Assembly (NCBI GenBank): GCA_036426205.1 | Contig: WSYH01002495.1 | Coordinates: 21,745-85,744 of the forward strand | Reading direction: 5' to 3' | DNA: 64,000 bases | From: Ascaphus truei | Lineage: Eukaryota > Chordata > Amphibia > Anura > Ascaphidae | Part shown: piece by piece, positions 23,990-34,591 of the stretch | How the letters are laid out: every line of letters begins with the position of its first letter | Numbering within the stretch: the stretch's first letter is position 1 | The notes under the pieces: generated by a model | What the model was told of the DNA's origin: nothing | The model's database searches: none | The model's input: only the letters and a program-made list of their open reading frames with translations | Position numbers and translations under genes: made by a program

Positions 23990-23999
23990 GACAGGAGCT

Positions 24000-24758
24000 T
24001 CAGTGAGACTCTTCTTCAGACCTGTGAAGGCCGTCGCAGGCAGAAGTCCATTTGTTCCCTAACGGTGTTCGCAGGGTGGCGGATTTTTGCCGAGGCTCTT
24101 CTGGGTGGATCTTCAACAGATTATTGAGGACCTTGGCCTTGCTTGAGTAACTCTCTATGAATCTTCGGTAGTAACCGCAAAACCCCAGGAAGGATCGTAG
24201 CTCTATCACATTATCTGGTCTAAACCAGTTCACCACGGCGTCGACCTTAGCGGAGTCGGTAGCCACTCCTTCTGCGGACACTATGTTGCCCACATAGGTG
24301 ACCGAAATGCGGCAGAAGTGACATTTGACAACTTCAGGCCTTCTTGTCACAGTCGCTCCAGAACCTTCAGAAGGGGACATTTCCGGGGATTCATATCACC
24401 AATGGTCTTTTCCATTAACCTCTGGAATGTTGCAGGTGCACCACAAATGCCTTTGGGGTCGCGGGGTGAACTGGTAAAACTACTAACGACTAACTGCCGG
24501 ATAAGGCGCTGATGATCTCTTCAATCCGCGCAAGGTATATTGGTCTGGGACCGTGCGGCGGTTCAGGGTGCGGTAGTCCATGGATAGGCGCACGGATCCA
24601 TTGTTCTTCTGCACTAACACAATAGGAGAGGCATATGGGCTACGGGACTCTGTTACGATACCCGCCGTCTCCATCTCCTTCAGGACATCCCTCACATTCT
24701 CCACATCTCTGGCAGCTATGCATCTGGAATGCTCCCGAAATGGAGTTGCGTCGTTCAA
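24000..24758 (-). pseudogene. gypsy reverse transcriptase without its YxDD box
   Basis: N-terminal RT: DVLKEMETAGIVTESRSPYA, SPIVLVQKNNGSVRLSMDYR, TLNRRTVPDQY. Then CGAPATFQRLMEKTIGDMNP runs directly into LLKVLERL and further on to YVGNIVSAEGV, the thumb, and SFLGFCGYYRRFIESYSSKA. In Ty3/gypsy RTs the catalytic Tyr-x-Asp-Asp segment lies between the NP and LLKVLE blocks. Roughly 18 residues are missing here, so polymerase activity is impossible. Additional stops occur. Confidence 0.85.
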
Positions 24759-24880
24759 TCAAATCGTGTGTTGAGCACTCTTACTGGAGCCCACATCCAT
24801 CTCCCTGGTGGAGAACATCTCCTTGCGTTCTGCCAGATTGTCGCTTAACCGTTTCTTCCACTCCGCTGGCAAGGGTCGAT

Positions 24881-25696
24881 TCACCGAAGTCGAACTACAG
24901 TTCGGGAGGGGCTTCTCGCATGGTACCCGTGTTCACATGAGCCAGGGATTCTATATTGAGTAATCGGGTATATCCGACCCAGTGCTTGACCGACGTCAAA
25001 CCGTATAGGGTGGGACGAGATATTCTGTATGGTCACATTAAACTGGTGGAAGTGAAGACCCCACTCCTTCATCTCTGGCACCACCTTGAACCCTCTGTTG
25101 GCGTCCTCTTGGGCGTGGTCTCTAATGAAAAGTACCAGTGCTTCATCGCAGCCTGGGTAGTTAGGCAAAGCGGCCATGTACCTCACTCTCCCTGGTGAAA
25201 TCTCTGTCAACCCCTTCTCAAGGTTGAAAAATTGTCCAAATCCTTCTTGGGCAGAGATCCTATAGCATTCTTCTTTGAATATGTCAGGGTTCTGCTCGCC
25301 ACAAACCAGGACCGGACCGCGAGGCTGAGGTGGGGTTGTAAAAGCACCGACCTGAGACCGCGCAGGCTGATCCGGATTGCGCAGTTCGTTGTCAAACGTA
25401 GCAGGATCAGGAAAGGAGAAGACAGCGTCGTCGTTGTACAAGCCAGGGTCAGGACAGGAGATATCAGGATAACCATTGTTCAGGCAAGAGTTCGGCAACA
25501 GGTAGTCAGGAGAGCCCCGCTTCAGCTTAGGAGCGCGGGGTTGGCCTCTGCGCGAGCGACGACCATGGCCCATGGTACTGGTCACAGGAGATGGTAGGCA
25601 GACCAGAATAGCACACCGCTTTGGTGCACCAGTGCTACAGCGCAAGAGTCCTGAGCGGCTGGGGAATCCTCTGTAACAGCGCAGGAACCAGGACAC
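24881..25696 (-). pseudogene. gypsy N-terminal pol-like region
   Basis: A 271-codon open frame upstream of RT. The first 60 or so codons run through low-complexity sequence. Residues from about 110 (GPVLVCGEQNPDIFKEECYR) look like real protein. The last third (KEWGLHFHQFNVTIQNISSH then PIRFDVGQALGRI) has a beta-rich spacing that recalls dUTPase-like folds found in some retroelements; that is inference only. No gag zinc knuckle or Asp protease DTG motif is visible. Calling it the protease-proximal part of gypsy pol rests on position. Confidence 0.4.
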
Positions 25697-25837
25697 GGCC
25701 TCTCTAGATTAGGGAAAGAGTAGGCCCCAGGAACCAGGAAGCTGAAGATCCACAGGGAAACCTCCGCTACAGTGCAGGAATCAGGAGACTGAAGAGCGCG
25801 GGGGATACCTTTGCCTCAGTGCAGGAAAGCAGGAAGC

Positions 25838-26070
25838 TGAAGACATAGGGGATACCTTTGCTTCAGCGCAGGAGAACAAGCGGGAACTTGAAGGAAGCTG
25901 AAGGACGCAGGGCGGAACCTCCGTATCAGCATAGGAGAACAAGCGGCTTGAAGGGAGCTGAAGGACGCAGGGCGGAACCTGGTATCAGCATAGGAGAACA
26001 AGCGGCTTGAAGGAAGCTGAAGGACGCAGGGCGGAACCTGGTATCAGCATAGGAGAACAAGCGAGGGCTT
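25838..26070. repeat. Tandem repeat, about 60-65 bp unit
   Basis: Three to four copies of a unit containing CATAGGAGAACAAGCGGCTT, GAAGGAAGCTGAAGGACGCA and GGGCGGAACCTGGTATCAG. More diverged copies reach left to about 25,710. It sits at the upstream edge of the second gypsy copy. Confidence 0.8.
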
Positions 26071-26440
26071 GTGGCAAAACAGTAGACATCCAGTTAGGAC
26101 TATGCTCGGCAGGGAGCATTATGGGAAGACAGTACTTAAAGGCCAGCGGGCCAATCCCCGGAGGGGGGTGTGAAGGTACTGCTCCAATGAATGAATGCAA
26201 GTCTAGGTTGCAGTGATAGGCTGCACAGCTGCAGTAGATACCAGAGGGAGTGTGTATTGCTTTGATGAGTGAATCCAGGCTGCAGCAAACCTCAGGAGAG
26301 CTGATCCAGAACTGCACCGGTCTGCAAGGTAAGGCAACCAGTAAACCATGGAGAGGATTCCTTACAGAATACAGGGTGAATCCGCAAAAATTATATATAT
26401 TTCTTTAGTTAGTGTGGGGCTGTTGTGTGTGTTTTCTTTT

Positions 26441-26662
26441 TATTGTGGGTAGCGGGGGTGGGTGAAGGGGGTATTAGCCCCAATGGTGGTCTGTTTAGGG
26501 CTTGCGGGTGGATAGCAGGAGGGTTTAACCCCTTCATGACCGTAGCGGTATTAACTGCTACGGTCGTGAAGGGGTTAAGCGCACCCGCAACCCCCCCGCA
26601 AGCCCTAAACAAAAAACAAATTCCAAATACCCCCTTCACCCACCCCCGCTATCCACAATAAA
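26441..26662. mobile_element. Palindromic MITE
   Basis: A 220-bp imperfect palindrome: ATTGTGGGTAGCGGGGGTGG at the left pairs with CCACCCCCGCTATCCACAAT at the right. Its centre, 26,525-26,578, has a 22-bp stem (TTAACCCCTTCATGACCGTAGC, one mismatch). A related TAACCCCTTCATTGTCTTAG hairpin lies at 26,678-26,725, and similar words at 48,780-48,810. Confidence 0.75.
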
Positions 26663-26719
26663 CTTGGCACGGCTGTTTAACCCCTTCATTGTCTTAGCGG
26701 TTAGCCGCTAAGGTAATGA

Positions 26720-27700
26720 AGTGGCCTTTAAATACATTTTTCCTGCCTCGGATGCATGCCGGGGGTGTCCGGTGCTGGTATTAATGGTATCAGCTTCGGA
26801 GACCACCGGCATCAATCCCAGCCAGGAAAAAGGCCAGAATTTTTATTAAGTGCCGATCCGCCACTCATCAGCAGCTTCTCACCATCAACTTGCCAACTTT
26901 TTCTTGCGTGGCTGATTCGCCATAAAAACGCCAATCTAGAGTGGCGAATAGCTCCGCTAAGCTAATCGCCACTACTAGAATACAGCGTGGCGGAAAATGT
27001 TTCTATTTTAGGCGGAAAGTGCCTTCTCGCCTCGCCACCGGCGGAAAAAAAATAACCGCCAACCAAACTGGCGTTTTTTTTGATTCTCGCCACTTTCTCG
27101 CCCCTTACTAAATAGGGGTAGCCATTTTTGGCGGGAAAGTGGTGAGAATTGCCTTTCCGCTGCTTACTGCATGATGCCCTAAGTCGGCTAGATCCGCGGC
27201 TCTCAGATTAACCCGGTTAGGTGCGTTTTTTTGTCGTTTTCACCCAGAGTGAACTGCGTTCTTTTTGCCCTCGTGATATTAACATTTTATTCTCGCTGTC
27301 TGCAATACTGCAATGCCGTGTAAAAACTCAGGATGGCGTTTGCGAGCTGTTGTTTTGGAAGTCTTATACCTTCGCGGTACAACCTATGTCAGTACACAGT
27401 CTGTGTGTGGGCGCGCAGTAATTCTAAATTTGCATATTTAAAGTATACAGTACATGCATTTGCAGTGCTGTTCTGCAGTACAGTATGTCTCAGTATGTCT
27501 CATTTGAAAATTGTTGAAACGCATAGGCGTGTACTTTACTGTAACAGTGTCACATTTCGGCATATACAGCGCTCTCACCTTGCTCAATATAATTAACTGC
27601 ACTGCAGGGTATTTCAACTTCTTATCTTCTCTACAATGCAGTACATCTCTCCCACACCATTCCTTTGAACGTGTGTCTGGTTTCAATCACATTCCTGCTT
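26720..27700. other. No gene; GCGG/CGCC-word repeats, then unique AT-rich sequence
   Basis: 26,920-27,170 is rich in TGGCG and GGCGGAAA words in both directions (for example GGCGGGAAAGTGG near 27,130 and TCTCGCCACTTTCTCGCC near 27,083), as in a decayed palindromic repeat. From 27,180 to 27,700 nothing recognisable. Confidence 0.4.
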
Positions 27701-28680
27701 GACAGCAGGTGATTACTGCTCATGCGCCTGTAACTTCGCCCACCACTGCTTGCTTGCCTGAGTGAGTTACCAAAAAAATTAAAAAAAGTTTTTATTGTAT
27801 TTTTTTTTTCTCCACAAGCATGGAAAAACCATCTTACTGTATTATGATATTCAATCTGTGCTGCAGTTTTTGACTGCGACCCTGTGCGTTTGACTGCACA
27901 TGGTTGATTTGTGTGCTTTTTACGTACTGTATTTGTGGGTGTATTATTATGATGAACTGCCTTTTGAAATTAAAGTATGTCTTTAGCTTTGAACTTCATG
28001 CAGCTGTACCCTGTAGTCCCCTCCCCCACGAACGCTAGCTCAAGGATTTGAAATTCCACGGAGTCGTTAATTTTCTGAATCTTGCCATTGTGTTCTTAAT
28101 CCGTCCATAGCCGAGCTACAAAGCCTCACTGCGCCTGCGTGTAATCCTTTTTGAGATGGGAGATGCTTACTGCACATGAGTCACCCAACCCCCCCTCTCC
28201 ACAGAGTCATTAATTTACTGAATCTTGCCATTGTGTTCTGAATCCGTCCATAGCCGAGCTACAATGCCTCACTGCGCCTGCGTGTAATTCTCTTTGAGAT
28301 GGGAATTTTGAGGCTTTATTTACGGCAACGCTTTTGAAAATCCCTTTTCGAACTTGATTTGCACAGAGCATCACCTCTCTATGCGCCTGTGTGTAATCCT
28401 CTTTCGGATGGGAGCTAGTTTATTCCTGCTCATGCGCCTGTAACTTCACCCACTGCTTGCTTGAGTGCCCCCCCCAAAAAATTTTTTAATTATGATTTTT
28501 TAACTGTTATTTTATCCACAAGCCTGCCAAAACAATCTTGATTTTACGATATTAAATCTGTGCGTTTGCCTGCACATGGTTTATTTGTGTGCTTTTTATG
28601 TACTGTATTTGGGGGTGTATGGATCAAATTACAGTATTATGATGAACTGCCTTTTGAAATTACTATACTCTACAGCAATC
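27700..28680. repeat. Tandem segmental duplication with inner repeats
   Basis: 27,700-27,980 and 28,424-28,670 are diverged direct copies (both contain CTCATGCGCCTGTAACTTC, TTGTGTGCTTTTTA and ATGATGAACTGCCTTTTGAA). Between them two further copies, about 28,061-28,160 and 28,202-28,310, share CTTGCCATTGTGTTC, CCGTCCATAGCCGAGCTACA and GCGCCTGCGTGTAAT. No coding content. Confidence 0.8.
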
Positions 28681-28791
28681 ATGTCAAACTCAAATGCTAA
28701 CAAGGGCCAAATAAACAAGGTTTAAGTCTAGGTTGGCCGCAAAAAAAAAAAAACTTACATTTTCATAGAAACGTAGGTTTATTTCGAAAAG

Positions 28792-28796
<5 letters not shown>

Positions 28797-28820
<24 letters not shown>
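28797..28820. repeat. (TG)n microsatellite
   Basis: Twelve TG units next to poly(A) runs. Confidence 0.9.
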
Positions 28821-28822
<2 letters not shown>

Positions 28823-29077
28823 CCTCACAAAAAAAAAAAAAGCCAGATGTGAATGACTTTTGAACCCATTAACCAGTGTCAGGATGCCCCTCTTGATTTC
28901 CAAAGCAGCAATCCCGCCTGGAATCTTACCTGATCCGTAGTCCCTCAAGATACTATACTGGAGGGGAGTTGTTTCCTACCTGTCTTCCGATGTCCCCCGT
29001 GAGAAACTTGAGTCAGATCCGGAAGAAAGCAGAATAGGTTATTTCGGTGTAGGTATAGGGCAGTTAAGATAAAAACG

Positions 29078-29540
29078 AGAGACAGAGAGACAGAGAGACA
29101 GAGAGGCAGAGAGAGAGGCAGAGAGAGAGGCAGAGAGAGAGGCAGAGAGAGAGGCAGAGAGAGGCAGAGAAAGGCAGAGAGAGGCAGAGAGAGGCAGAGA
29201 GAGAGAGAGGCGCAGAGAGAGAGAGAGGCAGAGAGAGAGAGGGAGAGAGAGGCAGAGAGAGAGAGAGGCAGAGAGAGAGAGAGAGGCAGAGAGAGAGAGG
29301 CATTTGTGTGTGTTGTCGTGTGTGTTTCCTCCCTTCCCTCCCTCTTCCTACCCCTCGCCTCCCTCCTCACCCTCTCGCCTCTCCTCCCCTCCTCTCTCTC
29401 TCTCTCTCCCTCTCTCCGCCTCTCAGCCTGCCCGCCCTCTCTCTCCCTCTCGGGGGTCTCCGCCTCTCCGCCCGCTCTCTCTCCTCCCTCTCCCCCTCGG
29501 GTCCCTCTCCCCCCTGCCCTCTCCCCCTGCCCCTGAGTCT
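29078..29540. repeat. GAGA then CTCC low-complexity block
   Basis: 29,078-29,301 is (GAGAGGCAGA)n; from about 29,325 the plus strand turns into a CT/CCCTCTC tract to 29,530. The strand switch of purines makes an imperfect inverted pair around a short GTGTGTG centre. Translated Ser/Leu/Pro-rich frames are artefacts. Confidence 0.85.
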
Positions 29541-29579
29541 GAATGGGGTGATGTTATGTTGCAGTAATCAGCTGGCTCC

Positions 29580-29725
29580 CATCAAAAAGAGGATTACCGC
29601 AGTCGCCCAAAATGAGGATTTGTAGCTCGGCTGGCTATGGATGGATTAAGAAACACAATGGCAATATTCAGAAAATTAACGACTATGTGGAGAGAGGGGG
29701 TTGGGGGTGGTTGACTCTCATGCGC
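29580..29725 (-). repeat. Inverted copy of the 28.1-kb repeat
   Basis: Reads on the minus strand as the unit at 28,061-28,160 (GTAGCTCGGCTGGCTATGGA on plus corresponds to TCCATAGCCGAGCTAC). It lies beyond the GAGA/CTCC block, so that block sits between inverted copies of one repeat. Confidence 0.75.
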
Positions 29726-30660
29726 GTAGTAAGCAAGCAAGTTCCGATCTCTAAAAGGATTAGTTTAGAGGAAAAGATATAGGAAAAGAATAAGAACAGC
29801 GAGGGAAGGGGCCTTAAGCGATGAGGATAGGGCAAGTCGAAGTGAAAAACAAAAGGATAGAAGAAGGGAAGAAAAGGAAACGAAGAGGGGGAACCAGGGC
29901 AGGGCGGGAGAGAAGAGGTGGGGTGGTCTGTGCGTGGGGGAGGGAACAGGGAAGGGAGAAGGATTAGTGTGCAGCAGTTCAATCAAAGAATAACATACTG
30001 TAGAGCAAAGCATGTCAAACTTGCGGCCCGCGCCCGCTTGCGGGACCCACAACGACATATGTGGCCCCAGTTCGCCAATATTAACTCATTGTGCGCGCGC
30101 TTTCTGCAAAGGCCAAAAAAAAAACTTCCCCTCTCTCCCGATGGGAGGCGCGTGTGGTTACACTGGCCAGCAGACAGCATTTTTTTTGGCCCGCCCGAGC
30201 CAGCTCTATCGGAGCTTTTGGCATATCGTTAGGCTGCCTCTTCCTGCTGCACGCCCTACCCTCCTCCGACTCCTCTCTCTCGTCACTGCTGACGTGGAGA
30301 AGTCAGGTTACTAATGCTCCATGCCTGACGTGCTCTCCTTCTCCGATATTTCCTTACCCGTTCCGACGTTCCGATTTTTTCGTCTGGTATGTGTTGTATG
30401 GTCTGCGTGTTCTGCGATCACGGCCCCCCCCCCTCATCCCCTGTGCATGAGAGATATGCTGCAGATGCCGGCCGGGGTCTTAGCATAACAGCTGTGCGGA
30501 TCACAGCACCACTCCCTTGTGCAAAAGACATGGCCAACTCCCCTCAATGAGGTGCAGAGAGTAAGTAGTTAAGTGGAATCCAAGGAAAGGGGCTAGGGTC
30601 AGGAAAAGAAGAAAAAAAAAAAAAATGTAAAATATATGTGTGAATGAAAAGTGAAAAGGA
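29726..30660. other. Purine-rich stretch, then hAT-like end, no gene
   Basis: 29,740-29,960 is A/G-rich. At 30,009 GCATGTCAAACTTGCGGCCC begins, a word typical of hAT-like element ends in vertebrates. An inverted counterpart (GGGCCGTATGCTTGACATGC) is at 37,321-37,340. The remainder shows no feature I can name. Confidence 0.4.
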
Positions 30661-31342
30661 GGAGATATGTGGGGTGAATATTGTATATATAGTATGTGTG
30701 TCGGTGTGTTGTGTGTGGGGTGTACTGTGTGTGAGGATAATGTGCTGTTCGTGGTGTGTGTTGTGTGTGTGTTAGTGTTTGGGTGTTGTTTGTATGTGTG
30801 GGCGCGTACTGGGGGTGGGAGGGTGGGCGCTGGCGGGGGGAGGCAGTAGGGGGGTGGGGGAGCGAAGGAAGTGCAACACATATTTAGCGGGAAAGGGAGA
30901 TGGAAGTGAGATTTGTAGGATGTCAAGTGGTATATGAGTGGCGCAGGGTGTGTGTGGTGATGATCACTAGTGGGTGTAGGTGTGACGGTGGTAGTGTGTT
31001 GTGTTGTAGTGTGTGTGTGTGTGTGTTTGTTGGGGGGGTGCAGGTGTGGCATGTGGGGTGTTGGGTGGTGTGTGTGTGTGTGTGGGTGACTCTGATGTGT
31101 GTGTGTATGAGGTGTGATGTGTGTGTGTGTGTCCGCCGTCCCCCTGAGTGTGTGTCCCCCTCGCCGTGTGTGTGTGTGGTGCTGTGTGCCTGTGTGCCTG
31201 TCCCGCTCTCGTGCCCCCCCCGCCCTGAGCCCAAAAAGAGTCAAAGAGCACCCCCTGCGTGGGTGTTGCATTAGGTTTGTGAGTGTGGGTGTGTAGTGTC
31301 GTTGTGTGTGTGTGGTGTGTGTGTTTGTGTGTGTGTGTGTGT
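30660..31342. repeat. GT-rich microsatellite block
   Basis: Irregular (GT)n with G-runs on the plus strand, merging at 31,343 into a purine minisatellite. Thr/His-rich minus-strand frames are translation artefacts. Confidence 0.85.
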
Positions 31343-32922
31343 CTGAGAGGAGAGAGAGAGAGAGTGTTCAGGGAGAGGGAGAGACGAGAGAGAGTGTCTC
31401 AGGGCAGAGGGAGAGGAGAGTGTCCAGGGAGAGAGAGAGTGTCAGGGAGAGGGAGAGTGTTCAGGGAGGAGAGTGAGAGAGAGAGGTCAGGGAGAGGGAG
31501 AGAGAGAGAGGGTTCAGAGAGAGGACTTGAGAGAGGGCAGGGAGAGAGAAAGAGGAGAGAGTCGGGGAGGGGGAGAGGGAGAGAGCGAGGGGTCAGGGAG
31601 AGGGAGGGAGAGAGAGTATCAGGGAGAGGGAGAGGAGTGCAGGGAGAGGGAGAGAGAGAGAGAGTGTCGGGCAGATGAGAGGAGTGTCAGAGGAGAGAGA
31701 GGAGAGAGGGTCCGGGAGAGGGAGAGTGTCAGGGAGAAGGGAGGAGAGAGAGAGTGTCAGGGAGAGGGAGAGGAGAGAGGTTCAGGGAGAGGGGAGGAGA
31801 GAGTCAGGGAGAGGGAGGAGAGATGTGCCAGGGAGAGGGAGAGTGTCAGGGAGAGGGAGAGAGGAGAGTGTCAGGGAGGGAGAGTGTTCAGGGAGAGGAG
31901 AGAGTGTCAGGGAGCGGGGAGAGGAGAGAGAGTGTGTCAGGGGGAAAAGTGTCAGGGAGAGGGAGAGAGAGAGTGTCAGGGAGAGGGAGAATGGAGATTG
32001 TCACAGGGAGAGGGAGGGTGTCAGGGAGAGGGAGGGCGAGGAAGAGAGAGTGTGGCAGGGAGAGGGAGAGTGCAGGGAGAGGGAGAGGAGCGAGTGTAAG
32101 GCAGAGGGAGAGAGAGAGTGTCAGGGAGAGGGAGAAGAGAGAGAGTGTCAGGCAGAGGGAGAGAGAGTGTAAGGGAGAGGGAGAGAGAGAGGAGTGGGTA
32201 AGGGAGAAGAGGGGAGTGTGTCAGGGAGAGGGAGAGGGGAGAGAGAGTGTGTAATGGAGAGAGAGAGAGTGCAGGAGAGAGAGAGAGTCAGGGATGAGGG
32301 AGAGAGAGAGAGAGAGAAGAGAGATGCCAGGGAGAGGGAGAGAGAGAGAGTGTCAGGCAGAAGAGGAGAGAGAGTTCAGGGACCGTTGAGAGGGGAAGAG
32401 AGATGAGGGAGAGGAGAGGGTGTCAGGAGAGGAAAAGAGTGTCAGGGAGAGGGAGAGCGAGAGAGTGTCAGGGAGAGGGAGAGGGAGAGAGGAGAGGAGT
32501 GTCAGGGAGAGGGAAGTGAGTAAGAGGACGGAGAGAGAGAGAGAGAAGGGAGAGGGAGAGAGAGAGAAGGGAGAGGGAGGAGAAGGGAGAGAGGAGAGAG
32601 AGAGTCAGGGAGAGGATGAGCGAGAGAGAGAGAGGGGAAGGCCGGGGGAGAGAGGGGAGAGAGAGAGTGTCAGGGAAGAGGGAGAGTGTCAGGGAGAGAG
32701 AGTGTGTCAAGGGAGAGAGGAGAGTGTAAGGGAGAGTGAGAGAGAGTCGATGAGGGAGGAGAGAGGGGAAGGGAGAGATAGAGAAGAGCGAGTATCAGGG
32801 GCGGGAGGAGGGAGAGAGAGGGAGAGGAAGAGGAGAGAGAGTGTAGGGCAGAGAGGAGAGAGCGAGAGTCAGGGCGGAGGAGCACGAAAGCGTTTGTGTC
32901 AGGGAGAAGGAGATGTCAGGGA
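31343..32922. repeat. 1.6-kb purine minisatellite
   Basis: Dozens of variants of GTGTCAGGGAGAGGGAGAGA, 20-40 bp per unit. The plus strand is over 95% purine plus T. One more unit (GAGTGTCAGGGAGAGG) stands alone at about 33,682, inside the next foldback's spacer. Glu/Arg/Gly-rich frames in all three phases show this is not coding. Array length is likely polymorphic. Confidence 0.9.
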
Positions 32923-33216
32923 ACAGTGCGTCGCGACACTGCGGAAGACTCGTCCGGGTTACACCGTGTGGTGCCCGGGTGATAGCCTGTGCCCCAACAA
33001 CGACCGCGAGATGTCCCATCGAAGTATCAAAAGAATAACACTCCCCCCACCCCCCTAAACACCAGAGTTTACACAGGGAAGTTGAGCAGGTTGAAGAGTG
33101 TCAGAGGGGACGATAAAGAGATTAGGCTATATGCGCAGATAGTGAGAGAGAAATAGTGCGCATTTGCCCATTTAAGAAATGAAGAGTGGAAGTCAGGGGG
33201 ACAGAACCAGCAGAAA

Positions 33217-34591
33217 GAAAGTAAATAAGAAGTTGCACTCATCCCTGCCAGCTGTCACGATGAAGGCCGTCCTCGCTTACATCATCACCGTCCATGTCCT
33301 CCGTTGCCAGAACAAACAGTGAAAAAATACCATCTATGGCCGAATAACCCATAATCACCATAGCGGTAATACCAATATAGTAATTAAGTAGTAACCTTCC
33401 TCCCCCACCACCCACCGGGCGGCCTAACCACCCTCGCCCAGCACACCACCACCCTCCACCGCATTCATTGGGATCACTGGGTACATCATGCTGTAATAAT
33501 AGGGGCCGGATCAGGATGTATGCCAATATAAGCAATAAATGGTGAAGCAAACTAAAAGACGGCCCAACAATAGTAAAGCACATTACTGTACATAGAAAAT
33601 TAACACATTACAGGGCTATACCAGTTGACATGACGATACATAATTACAGTGGACAAGAAAGTGGAGTTTTTATGAGGATGAGAGTGTCAGGGAGAGGTTG
33701 CAGATATTGTCCTATCTTGTTAGTGGTATTTACATGTATTTTGTGATACACTTTATTATTTCTTTTTTATGCTATTGGATTTCGAGATGGTGTGAGGTTC
33801 GTATAGAGTGGCATTTTTGATGGGTTCTTATTGATTATTTCTGGTTGCTTTTGTGTTTGGTTTTAATAGTGGATGATTTTGGTATTTTGATCTTGAATGA
33901 TGGGTTTATTGGAGCTTCTTTTGATGTATTGATGGTTATGTTTTGGGTTTTCAGGAGTAATGTAGGGGTGTATTTGTATTTGATGAATTGATGTGGTAAG
34001 TTCGTTGTTGCTTTTTACTGTTTATTCTGTTGTTTAATTTGGTGATTATTTGAATTAACATGGGGATGAGTGAGTGGTGGTGTTATTGTTTTTAGGGTGA
34101 CCATGTACTACAGTGATTGTGAAAATCATTGCCCATATATGAGAATGGGCATGTGTACCACTGTGCCAATCAATTGGTTATTGGCATTGTAATGTGTTAA
34201 TTTTCTATGTAATGCGATTTATTTGGTGCCTGTGGTTTTTGTTTGCTTTGCCATTTCTTGCGATAGTGGAACCAGGCCCTATTTGATGGAGGCATGTGAT
34301 GTACCCACTGTACCAATGAGATAGGGTGCAGGTGTGGGTTAGTTGCCTGGGGAGGGGTGGTTAGCATCGACCGGGGGGTAGTGGGGGAGGGTGGGTCACC
34401 CTTAATACTAAGCAGTATAACTGATAGAGGATATGACAGGAGGTAGGGGCCATAGAATTGTATTTTTATTGCTTGTTTTATGGGCCAAACGGAAGGGGAC
34501 ATGACTGTGGCGTGAGGAGGAGATGAGGACGGCGACTTCGATCGGAGAGGCTGGCAGGGAGGATGTGAGTGCAAGTGTATTTACTTATTTC
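33217..34591. mobile_element. Second foldback element, arms about 400 bp
   Basis: 33,217-33,625 and 34,170-34,591 are diverged reverse complements. The outer match is AAGTAAATA ... TTGCACTCAT ... CCCTGCCAGC, and the innermost is ATAGAAAATTAACACATTAC, found exactly at 33,592 and in inverse at 34,192. Spacer about 545 bp, T/G-rich, with a stray minisatellite unit. No ORF is shared by the two arms. No target duplication recognised. Confidence 0.75.

Larger units (their letters stand above)
21366..25700 (-). mobile_element. Second Ty3/gypsy copy, internally deleted
   Basis: Same family as 9.3-13.2 kb, in the opposite direction. In sense: an N-terminal pol-like region from about 25,500, RT (24,758-24,000), RNase H (23,989-23,040, with a 545-bp insert), the integrase C-terminus only (about 22,830-22,560), the tail (to about 22,216), a purine tract and a 3' LTR. 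The RT lost its catalytic YxDD box and the integrase its core. No 5' LTR was found to the right. Confidence 0.85.

Noticed and set aside
28945..29625. Ser/Leu/Pro-rich frames on both strands
   Set aside because: Produced by GAGA and CTCC microsatellites; no conserved protein features.
30501..31271. 256-codon His/Thr-rich minus-strand frame
   Set aside because: Encoded by CA/GT repeats; amino-acid composition follows the dinucleotide repeat.
31283..33058. Long Glu/Arg/Gly-rich open frames (up to about 210 codons) in several phases
   Set aside because: They are translations of the GTGTCAGGGAGAGG minisatellite; all phases are open and none has a non-repetitive domain.
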